Below, one piece after another: positions 12,057-25,400 of a DNA stretch of 64,000 nt; within the stretch, counting starts at the first letter, position 1, and each line of letters begins with the position of its first letter. This stretch comes from Osedax fenrisi (lineage: Eukaryota > Annelida > Polychaeta > Sabellida > Siboglinidae): the NCBI GenBank assembly GCA_964019155.1, contig OZ025243.1, positions 86,519,945-86,583,944 of the forward strand, given 5' to 3'. The notes beneath the pieces are model-generated. The model was given only the letters and a program-made list of their open reading frames with translations. It ran no database searches and was not told the DNA's origin. The translations under genes were made by a program, and so were the position numbers.

Positions 12057-14579
12057 CCTTCAACTGCATATGTGGCTCAGTGGCTAAGGCGTCAGACACA
12101 CAAGCAGTAGGACACGAGTTCGACCTTCGTCCGGACCATTAATTAATTTTATAAAATGGGTCTTGAAATATTATTTAGAAGTGATATTATATAATTGTGT
12201 ATAAATAAATGATCGGCTCTCGTTAAAACCATGGATGCCTTAACATGAGAGCGGCTTCGAAGGGACATTAGAGCCATATATGGTTATAAGTGAAAACTTC
12301 ATCTAAGTTCCTGGATGGGATGAAAGGACTCCACCAAATAAAAATAACAATATACATATATATTTAAACATATATAAACATTATTTTATCTTTAAATTGT
12401 ATATCACCCTTCTTTATACCTATTATATTGGAAATAGGTAAACAATATAAAGCCATGCCAATGATTTATATGATGTAAAGTATAAATATAGTTCCTAATG
12501 CCTTATTAAGAATACAACCTGTGTTCACGATAATTATCATATTGATATGGAGGAAAATATTGGTATTTTTTAAAATGCAATTTTTCATAAGATTTTATAG
12601 TTTAATTATATTTAATTTTCTTTACTTGTTCAAAACAACAGATAAAGTCATATAATTAACATAATGGTTTACTAAAATATTTAACAAATATATTTTTTAA
12701 ATATCAATAGGTGTTAATATAGTTATTAGAAATTATCATTTTCAGTTTATTAGTTATAGAATAAGTCTTAGTTATCGAGCTCTACAAGTGTAAATATATT
12801 TACAGATATATTTATATAAATATATTTATAGATATATCTATATGCGTAAATATGTTAAATTATATGTATATTTTAATTATAATTCATTCCACAGTTTCAC
12901 CTTTTTATAACTCGCGTAAGAAGTTCTGACGAATATTAATCATCACTTTACCGATTTCTTAGAATAATGTAAAAGAATTATATGTATAACTTCTAAATCG
13001 GACTCGTATAAAGTGATACCTTATTAGGTGCGCTGCAACAGGGGGACGGGGTTATGTCCCATCACTTTAAATCTAAATTTAACCTCCTATGTATTGGTCC
13101 CCCCTACTTTTACCACAACATTTATTTTGATTGGTGTGTCCCCCATACATATAAAATCGTTCCAGCACCCCTATACCTTATGAAGATAATAAATGATAAC
13201 CCTACGAGTCACGGGGGCGGTGCTGGAACGGTTTTGTATGTAGGTAACTAACCAATCAACATACATTTTGTGGTGAAGAGGGGTGGGGACATAACACCCC
13301 CGTCCGCCCTTGTTGCAGCGCCCCTAGTCACCCATCACTCCTATGCTTACGATATCGTACAACACCTTTCCCTACCCCTACCTTTACATATATGTATACA
13401 ACCCCTCTCTTATATAGGTTCCTGTAATCCCTACTAGTTACCCATACCTTTACATATACCCCTCCCATACATAGACGCTTATAACCACTTAATCCTATAC
13501 TTACAATATCATACGAGTCCCTCCCCTACAATATCTCCCCTATATACCTACACCTATAGATACCAATAACCCCAAAACATACCCCAATGCCCTACCCCTA
13601 AATACCTTACATACCCCTCCCCTGCACAGGTGCCAGTAACCCCCACACTTACACCCAACCCATACATTACCACACATACCCCTCCCCTGCACATATGCCA
13701 GTAACCCCCACTACTTACACCCTTCCCCTTCAATACCTCACATACCCCCTACCCTGCACAGATGCAAGTAACCCTACCTACTTACACCCTACCCCTACAC
13801 TACCACACATACCCCTCCCCTGCACAGGTACCAGTAACCCCCACACTTACACCCTACCCCTTCAATACCTTACATACCCCTCCCCTGCACAGGTACCAGT
13901 AACCCCCACACTTACACCCCTTCAATACCTTACATACCCCTCCCCTGCACAGATGCCAGTAACCCCCACACTTACATTACCTCGCATACCCCCTCTCCTA
14001 CACAGATTCCAGTAAACCCCACTACTTACACCCTTCCCCTACAATACCACACATACCCCTCCCCTGCACATATGCCAGTAACCCTCACTACTTACACCCT
14101 ACCCCTTCAATACCTCACATACCCCCTACCATGCACAGGTGCCAGTAAATCCCACTACTTACAACCTACCCCTTCAATACCTCACATACCCCCTACCCTG
14201 CACAGGTACCAGTAAACCCCACACTTACACCCTACCCCTTCAATACCTCACATACCCCTCCCCTGCACAGGTACCAGTAACCCCGTCAACGTATCCCTAC
14301 GCCCCCCCTACGGATAGTTCCCAAGACTCCCACAAGGTGGAGCAACACGACCGCTACCAGCAACATCAGGCCAAGCAGCAACAGATGCACGCAGAGAACC
14401 GCTACAAGATACTCGAGGCTCAGGTTAGTCAATAGATCAGAGCTCTGATGGTAGGTTCCCGACCTTTTGTAGTCAGGACCCTTTTTTTCATAAATATTTA
14501 TATAAAAATATACCATGACCCAATGAAAAATGTAATTTTTTTTATTATTTAACTTTATTCATAAACGAATAATATAAAG

Positions 14580-14619
<40 letters not shown>

Positions 14620-17600
14620 TATATACTATATAGTCTTAACAGTGGTTCCCAACCTTTGGTTCATGACTCATGACCCATAGGTTGGGAACCACTGTACTAG
14701 ATGGAAGTACATGCATGCTTTTTATTTACTAATTTATTACATATATAGTAAATAGGCAACAACAACAACAGAAAATAGATATATAACTTTAGAAGAAAAC
14801 ATTATATAAATATGTTTGTAAATTAACAACAACAACACATTAAAATTCTTCTAATACATATTATTATTATTATGATTATATATATTTGGTAATTTGATAA
14901 ATAATTTATGTATTTCGACATATATTTGGGACTTTGATAAATACTTGATAATGTATTGCTCTTTAATCGCTAAAAACTTGCTAGATAATAGCTATTTTCT
15001 GGATAGTAAACGCGAATAAAATGTTTAATAATAATAATATAAGACTATTAAAAATATATTTCAGTTATAAAATATAATGCATAGAAATGAACTTACATAT
15101 GCTTCAGTGCTAACAATTACGAGATATTATATAACATTATATGATATTAACTGATGTGCTACGTATACAATGATATTCGTTGTGTAACATCACTTTCATT
15201 GTTTAAACGTAAACTGTATGTCCATTTTAAGTCATTGTAATTCGTTCTATTTTATTATTCGTTTTCTATTTGTTTTTGTTTTTTATTATCTAACGACGCC
15301 AATAACCACTATGTATTTTTGTAGTGAATAAACTATATATAAATAATTGAATAAATACAATATTAATAAGATTAATATACACATGCGCGTATGCAAACTT
15401 TCCATTAGAAACCGGCACACGATATCGCATCCTTGAGGAGGAAAATGACCTTGGCGGCGGGTGACCTTGAGAAACCTACGACCTTCTACTCTCATGAAAG
15501 TAAATATCAGGTGATGTAATTACATTAATGTTGTGTAATTATATATATATATATATATAGAATGAATCTATTCTTTATATACTCCATATATAAATATATT
15601 AATTATTAAGCTATATATCTATTGATATATACATAGTTTAAATCACATATTATTATCAATACATAGAAATACATAATATAATATTAAGATATCTTTATTG
15701 TTATTTTACATTGAAGGAGTACTTTCATCCAGGAACTTAGATGACATTTAACTTATAATCAAATTGCCCCAATACATATATAAAGCTGCTCTCGTGTTAA
15801 GGCATCAATGGTTGTATCGAGAGTCTATCATTACTTATACACATTTATATAAGATCACTTCTAAATATTATTTTAAGACACATTTTATAAGTCAGTAAGT
15901 GGTTGTACTACTTTCGTTTCTGAAACCTTAGCCAGCTGATGCATGTATCATGTCAGTTTTATCACGGTTAATGAGAAGTATTATCAGTGCACCTAATGTT
16001 TAAATTTCGTGGTAAACAATTAAAGTATACAAAATTTATCAATATAATATATTATAAATAATATATAATATATATTAAGTTTTCAAAATCAAATTATGTC
16101 GTTTCTCAGGAATAAAACTATTGTCTAAATTAGAATCATACGATATAATTAATAAATACCAGCTGATTACCGAGTACCCCACCCCTTTTAGATAGAAAGA
16201 GCCACCCTTTACTATACTAGTTACTTACGAGAATAACCCCCACACATCCCTCCCCCCCTTTAGAGAGAAAGAGCCAACCTCTACCAATCTAGTTACTAAC
16301 CTAATAACCCCCCATTCCCAGCCCCCTTTAGAGAGAAATATCCACCCTCTACTATACTAGTTACTTACTCAAATAACCCCCAATCACCCCCCCCCATAAA
16401 GAGAGAAAGAGCCGGACTGTACTACACTAGTTACTTACCCAAATAACCCCCCCACCCCGCCCATAAAGAGAGAAAGAGCCGGACTGTACAGGACTAGTTA
16501 CCTGCCCGAGAAGCTGTCCGCTAAGCTTGATCCGAAGCGAAGCAGTGATCTCATTCAAACCATCAGCACTCCGGTCACTAAACTTACCAACGTAGAAGAT
16601 CTCAGAATGGGTTAGTTGGCGGGCGGAGATTAATATTACGCGAATATATCGTTAACAATTATTTACAAATTATAAATATATTATTAATTCAGTGAATCCC
16701 CGTTGTATCTTAGAATTATAATGGCCGACGAAATGTGTTTGAGATATCGGGTTTATGAGATATCAAATTGTTCTTGTATTTATTAGTGTTGGAAACGGTT
16801 TCGAATATCAAATAGAATATTTAAATTTTACAGATATTTTAAAATGTCGAATACCTAAATCTAATTTTTCGAAAATTTCAAATATCAAAATGAAATTATT
16901 CGAAAAAAATTAGAATATTTTATTTAACTATTCAAAAAAAAAACGATAAAAGGCATGAATATATTAATACTATATTATATTATTCCCTATTAATCTTTTA
17001 TTTATTTATTATTGTATTTAGTAACAATAATAATAAATAAATATACAACTATTATACAATAAATAAACTAATACTATTTACTATCTTTTTAACCTCTCTC
17101 TCTCTAATCTTAGTGATTATACAATAATTTCTACTGAGGTAATTATCATATAATTCATTATTTTATTTAAAATAATAGAAACTTATCTGTATTATTATTA
17201 CTAAATATAATTTTAATTATAATTTGAAATAATAGAAACATCTACTAAATATAATTTAATAAACTATAAATAATTTTATTTATTAATCGATAAATATTGT
17301 TTATTAAATAATGATGAATTGTATATTAATAATTTACGAACATTGTTGATTTCCACTCTATTAAATATTATTTTAAATAACTTTATTTAATTAATTTAAG
17401 ATAAATAGTAATTTTATATAAATAATTTATGAGCATAATTAATTTCTATATTATATTATATTTTAAAATATCTTTCGACATTTAAAAAAAATATATTTTA
17501 TAATATTTTGATATATTTTTCGACATTTTTGAAATATATATTTTTTATATTTTTTGTATTTTAAGATATTTTTTATATTTTTCCACTAAATTTTGAAATA

Positions 17601-19413
17601 TAAAAAAAAAAATCTACATATGTATGTATTATAGCTTACACTTATTTATTTTATATATTAGAAATATAGAAGCAGGAATAGTTATATTAATAAATAATAG
17701 ATAGGAAAATAATCAAAAACCGAGCAATAACTGGTCGGTTACCGCTAGTATTTACTATTTGAATTCAGCTTAAGCTTTCGAAATGAATATATTTAATATT
17801 CAAAAACTTCGAAAACTTTGAATAAGAGAAAAATCTGAAAATTCCAACACTAGTATTTATAATAAATACAAAATCAAACTTACCGTGTTGAATTATGTGA
17901 AATACCAGGTTTTCTGATATAAGGTTTAGAATACATACAATTTACATCATTAGAAACTAGATAGTAAAATCTACAGAAAATTTTCTAATTCTTTGATTCC
18001 TGGTTAAAATATACTAGATTAATTAATAATTATATAATCATTTACTGATTTCTATTATTGAAAATTAATTATAATATACTGATGAGATCTTAAAATTTAC
18101 CAATGGCATGGGTAAGTGTATTATATCACAGATATACACAGATATACACAGATATATACATTATCCAATGCTCTTATCATGTGAATATATTTAAATTATA
18201 CGATAACATGGATGTATGTCGATATATTTGTTGCTATTTAATGTATTCAATTGAAATAAACATTAACTATATTTATATGTATATATTTGCGAATTATATC
18301 ACTCATAATAGTTTCAGAAGGGCCCGAATTCTAAATTAATATATTTATATAGTAATAAATGTAAATATACAACATCGGATCTCGAATATTATAACAAAAC
18401 ATAGATAAATGGGTAACTACTCTATTACATTGTATTTAATCGATAAACTAAACTATAGTTCTCTGTAGAGAGACACGTTCACCCCTTATATCTTCTGACC
18501 CTTACTTGAATGAATGAATGAATGTATTTATTTACCGAATATTGGGTATAATAATCGGAGGGATACCCAGAAGCTATGTTTAGCTTATACTAAGGATACC
18601 CGTAATAATAATATTAATAATAATAATATACTTCAACAACATCTCCCCCACGCGCACAGATAGGGCGATGACCTCCGTAGGTCATCACGGAAGAACTCTG
18701 GCCGGAAGTGTTCCCCAATACAGGGACCTCCCGACCGCTACCGATGTGATCCTACCTTGGAAAGATTGCGTTAGTGCATCTATTATATCTAAATCATAAC
18801 TGTCAGATAACTATAATATAAGTTTATATCGAATATATATATTCTTTCTTAATAGTATATATATATACTTATTTTATACACATATAGGTTCTATTATTTC
18901 TATGATTAATAGATTTTTATGTATATATATATATATAGGTTCTATCATGTCTTTGACTATAGCCGGATTAAAATCTTAATTTATTATTTACACATACAAT
19001 TAGAGAATAAATTAAGAATTATATATTATGGTAATATTTTTTAGGTTTTCATTTCCATTCGACGTTTTAGTTATTTTTATCTCGTTTTACCTTACATTAT
19101 TATTATAACTTTTTGTCTGAAATTGTTGTCCGTCATAAATTATTCCTTTATTATTATTTTATCATTTTCTCGACGAACAGGCAAAGTGTAAAACATAGCC
19201 TAACTTTTATTGCAACATAACCTGTATGTTATCTTCAAAATCATCATATAATCGCAGGTGAATGCCCAGAAAGACTGCATTCAACCGAATATATACAATG
19301 CGGACATCCGTACACAAGAAGGAGTCATAATACACAAGGACACAACTTATGGTATGTTGTAGTAATATAGTATGTAATCTAGTTTTAGATTATAGTATGT
19401 TTATTAAAACATG

Positions 19414-19454
<41 letters not shown>

Positions 19455-22400
19455 TATTCCATTATATAAATATTAATTTCCCTGTGAAATCAAATTTAAT
19501 TTTTTAAATAAAAATTATTCTAAAATTGTTCTTAAAATGTTAAATTTATATATTAAATATAATTTCTATGTTGTTCGTATTTAATATAATGCATATATAG
19601 TTTGTATTATTAATTTAGTTAGATTATTATAACAGTTTATACGATATCATATAAAGGAAAAAATTATATTCATATATTTTACCATACCATTTTATACCTA
19701 CATAATTGTTTATATGTAAATATAATGATATTATATACATATAATGAATTTTATATTATGTAATATTCATAATTTTCATTAGATTTATATGGAATTATAT
19801 AAATATTATTTTAAACATTAACATATAATAAGATTCTCTTTATTCTTACCAATAAATACATATAGCGATTATATTATGCAAAACTGTTATATAATAAAAT
19901 ATACTATTATAATGGCTAATATCAATGTTATATATATATATATATAAACTAATTTATTGGATATATCCATATACTTATAAGTGTTTATGCTTCTATAATT
20001 AACCTGGTGATAGCTAAATTTAATAATAATATAGGGTAATCATTGATTAAAAGCCCTAAACTTCAGCGTTATAATGATAATTAGTATTATTATTTATTAA
20101 AAGTTTTTCTTTTATTCAAATAATAAAATAAATAGGAATACATTGGTTATTCACATTTACCCTGAAGGGCTTCAAAATAAGTCATCGATTAGTATTAGGG
20201 GCGCTGCAACAGGTGGGACGGGGGGATATGTCCCCCCCCCCCCCACTTTAAAATCTAGGGGGACCTCCTATGTATTGGTCCACCCTATTTTTACCACAAC
20301 ATTTATTTGTATTAGTTGGTCCCCCTACATACACACCATCGTTCCAGCGACACTACTTAGTATTAATGATAATGATAATGATAATAATAAAAATAATGAT
20401 AATGATAATAATACAAATAATGATAATATTAATGATAATGATAATGATAATGATACAAATACTGATAATGATAATAATAATGATCGATAAGTATCAATAA
20501 CCCAACCAATCAAAGCCCGCCCATCGCACATTCCTCCCACCAGGTGGAGACTACAACACGAAGCCGTTCCTACAAGAGAGGCAACTGTTGGACCGCTGCC
20601 GAGATGAACCCGTAATTGTGATGAGTCACCAGAACAGAACGCTCGCCAACGTCGTGGAACCTACACTGGTGCGAGAAGATTTGCCCAAACCTCAGGTTCA
20701 CCGATGTTTACAATTTAGTTTAGTGTATTCTAATCGATAAACATAATTAATATTAATTGATATTCTATTTAATAAAATATATAGTCGAAATATATAATCG
20801 ATAATATAAAGTTGAAATATTTACTAAACTAATTGATAACCAATAGAAAATGATTTATACTATCATTCTTAGAATTAGATAGCTATTCTAATTTGTGAAA
20901 TATTGTTATCAGCCATAAACCTTTATCTATCTAATGATGGTAAACTGAATAGAAAATATTTAAATTAAAAAAATAATAAAATATAATATTTTATTACAAA
21001 ACCTTTATTGTATTCATTCGGCTTGTATATTATTAATTAATTTGTGATCTATATGGATATTATATAACTGATATTGCCATAGTATCATTATATCTAATAT
21101 ATCTCTATCTGAGTTATTATTTCCTATAAATAATATAAAGTAAATTTGGTGGCATATTTCATTGTGAATTCTGTTTATCTCTACATAGAATATCGTCCAA
21201 TCCAAGTATGTGATACTACTTGATCTCTAGTATTATAACCGCTCTGTAAGCTTTATACAATATATTAAAACATATATATATATATATTCCTATAGTGGAA
21301 TGAGTTACTATGTGTTATGTAATCTATTGTTCTCAGAAAGCTAAAAGTAGTGATTTATATATATATATGAACCTTTGGATAATGCAAACATATTCTATAG
21401 TTAAAATTCAATAATTAATGAAAGTATATTCTTTAAATTAACTTGGTTTGTGTGTAGATTTGATCAATATATTCAAGGTTCCTACCTATAATATTCTAAA
21501 TATAAATTTATTTTAAACATATTATCATGCTGAAATTTCAAACTCTTTCAATATTATTCTCTTACTTTATTAATATCATTATTAGATTAAATATATATCG
21601 TTAATTTAAAATTAATAAATTACAATAACACGCAATACAATATTATATAACCATTATTACTATTAATAGTCGGTACCTGAACCACGAGCCGGAGAGGAAG
21701 GATATGTAAACAGAATGATGTACAGACCTTATACTGCACCCGAAAAGGTTTCTAAATATACGCATATAGGAACCGATGTGTTCGAGCCATTAATAAATAT
21801 AATAAAATTAATTAATTTTATAAAAGTAGTCTTAAAATATCAGTTAGAAGTGATCTTATATAATTGTGTATTAAAAATGATCGGCTCTCGTTAAAACCAT
21901 GTATGCCTTAACACGAGAGCGGCTTCGAAGTGACATTAGACCCATATATGGTTATAAGTGAAAACTTCATAAAAGTTCCTGGATGGGATGATAGGACTTC
22001 ACCAAATAACAATAACAATAACAATATATATATATATATATTATAATTATGGAGTGTCAACTTAGTAATATTAATTTTCAAAATAATATAATATTTCGAA
22101 GAAGCGGATGAAACATTCATAGAAATGAAATATTTAGCGCGATAACGATTATAGTTTATATAAATTTGTGAAATAATTATTTATTACAAATATTCACTAT
22201 ATATATATACATAGCGGGCTATACGCTTTACGATCACACAGATGCTAGGCGTTCCGATGGAGTTAACGCACGAGCCCCGCCCTAACGCCAGCATAGTCGC
22301 CACCACGAGACAGGCGCAGAGAAGTTCTCTTCCGGTAGCCCTACACCCGGAGAACACTACTTTCAGAGGCCCACCGCAGGTTACCCGCGATTGCTCACTC

Positions 22401-25400
22401 ATTATATGCCTCGTTATATGCCTATTTATATTAACATCTACTTTATAAAGTTATATCTATTAGTGATTTTAAATCAATACTGACAATACAGGTATTTATC
22501 ATTGCATATTCCTAATTACAATATATATATATATATATATTACTATTTATAAATATTCATTAGTGTATACTTATAGTGAAGTTCTTTATCATTAGTTATT
22601 CCGAATGTTTATGTTTAATTTTTAGTTCGTGTTTTGTAATTCCATTTTGGATTTATTTCAATACTCAACTGATCTGTCACAATGAATCTTTAAAATGAAC
22701 TACATTAAATTATTAACACTCCTGGTGTAGAAAAAAGATGTTAAAGAAGAGTTCACGCTCATCAGGAATAAAGACACTACGATCGCGCGACAAAAAGAAA
22801 GCGAAAGGTTGTTAATAAATACATATATTTTACGAACTTATAAATAATGCATAACGCATTCCCTTTACGATCGCAATTTACGTATACGTTATGGTCCGCA
22901 ATATATTAGTATGATACATTCAGTTCATTACATTATATAGAATGACTTATAATTTCAAAATAAAAACCTATACTAGGTTGCAGCGCGATTGGAAATTCGG
23001 AATTCACAGATTCGACTACAGCGCTAAAGTTTGTAGCATACAGCACCCCATCCTACATACTCGCTACTCTAACACCCCCCCAACCTACCTGCCTACCTCC
23101 TCAACCCCCACCACCAGGATGATATCCCAGAGCTCTATTCCATAATTCAGTCTTACTACACCCCCTTACAGACCCACCTCTCGATTACATCACTCGCTCC
23201 TTACATCACGACACTTACGTATTAGCTAATGCCTCCGCACCCGTGGGCAACCCCCACCACCAGGACTATTATCCCCTCGCTCTATTACATAACACACACC
23301 TAGGGGTGTGACAGCTGTCACTTAGTACTTATTAACTCACACTACCATCCGTACCAGGTTAATGCCACCCCTTTCTCTATTACATAAGGCATACCCTGCT
23401 AACCAAACTTATGAATAGATAACAGGTAACACTATTACACGACAAACACTTATCATAAGACCCTAACCTATAATGCTTGCCTTTACCCGATCTACTCCAG
23501 TATAATAACCCCATCGCTCCATTGCATAACACTAGCCTGTAATTATACCTCCACCCCACCGATCTATTACATAATACTAGCCCATTGTTAATACCAACCC
23601 CGCCACCACCATGACGATAACCCCATCTTTCTACTACATAACACAGCCTGTACTTATAACACCCTCACCACCAGAATCATGCCCCATCACTCTCTTATAT
23701 AATACATGACTAGTTTACCCCACTCCTAGTTCTAATACACCTAAGTAACGCACAATCACAAGATAGCTAAACTTATGACGATTACTTATACTCAGCCCCC
23801 CCCCCATACCAGCACCACCACTAACACTCGATCACTCCATTACATAATACTAGCCTGTTTTTATTACCCCCACCCCCAGTACTAGCATTATCCCCAGGAC
23901 CCCGTCATTGTAATACTTCAGTACTACGACCCCTTCGTTCTATTACATTTCACCTATCGGTGTTTTTACCCCACCCCCACCCACATCCACTCCGTTACAT
24001 AACACTCGCCCGTAATCACCCCCCCCCCCACCCCCGCCACTAGGACGACGACCCCAGATTCAAGTTCTGCGCCGGTGAGGGTATACCGCAACCTTCGTGT
24101 AACCTTCAGCAGTGCTACGACGGATTCAGTCGCAGCGATCTCAGTCGTCATCATCACGGCCAGCATCCCGAACATAACCCCGATCTTAGGTGAGTCAACA
24201 TCCCCCCACCGCTGTGATTTACGTAGCAAAATTATAACATTCCATCTATCTATAACATTTCCTAACTATTTTTGTGTATAAATAAACATTCATTCATTCA
24301 TTCATATCTATGCAACATAATTAATACCAGATTTTTGTATTAATACCTTAATTACTCCCAACCACTACTGGCAGTAGTATCAAAATCACTGAAATAGATT
24401 TAGGTTTAGTGTGGTTTCTATACAACAATATTTTAACGCTCTATTAAATTACATGCGATATAAATTAACTTTTGCTCGTCGCATAGATATGTATAGCATT
24501 TAAAACATATATATTCTATTGCTTTGTTATATATTAGTAACGAACACTTTTTATATAAATAATAATATAAAACATCATTTTATATTTTAAAATTATATAG
24601 TATGATACGAATTAAAATATTAATAACACACTTTTCCGATAAGTTACCCTATATAGGTGGCGCTGTTTTTCTGTACATAAAAACGAATTACAGGCGTGTG
24701 TAGTATCTTTCCTTAGAAATATCATTGACCCAATTACACCCCTTCCCTCCACGGCTATACACATATATGGCTACATAGGTATCATTACTTTAAACTGCCT
24801 ATGTGTCTCAGTAGATTAAGACACGGAGTAAACTAACAATAATTTAAAATATATACTGGTAGAATTCATGTGAAGCGGATTTATCGTAGTGTTATACACT
24901 TTACTCAATTGCTTATCCACTTTCTTATGATCAATGATTTAGATACGCAATGAACTGAACTTATGATTAGGTAGTAACTTTATTTTATCGCAGTATCAGC
25001 GATATTAGGGTATATTGGATATGGACTAGTGATGTAAATGATGCCGAGCCGAGACTTTTGGTTTTTAATGCCGAGCCGAGACTTTTATTTTCAGGAAAAA
25101 AACGAGCCCGATCCAAACCGAGACTCTAGCCAAACGAGCCCGAGCCGAGTTGAGACTTTTACAAAACATTACAGAGTCGAAATGTTGCTTTTTTGAAATT
25201 ACATTTTTATACTAATTTTTATATATTTCACATTTATATCAATTTAAAAAAAATAATCTGCGCCAACTTAGCGATTCAGTGAATAATAATGTAAATTTCA
25301 TCTAGTGGTGTAAATAATACCGAGCTTTTTGATGCCGAGACTTTCATTTTCGGAAAAAAAGCGAGCCCGAGCCGAGACTCTAGCCAAGCGAGCCCGAGCC

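Noticed and set aside
13695..14265. Thr/Pro-rich repetitive proteins on the plus strand
   Set aside because: They arise from the acceptor-derived minisatellite. Only the part after 14270 fits the gene's phase and non-repeat coding character.
24050..24281. Alternative frames over exon Q (VRVYRNLRVTFSS type and a minus-strand frame)
   Set aside because: They do not match the phase of the preceding exon. The FKFCAGEG frame does, when the exon starts at 24044.
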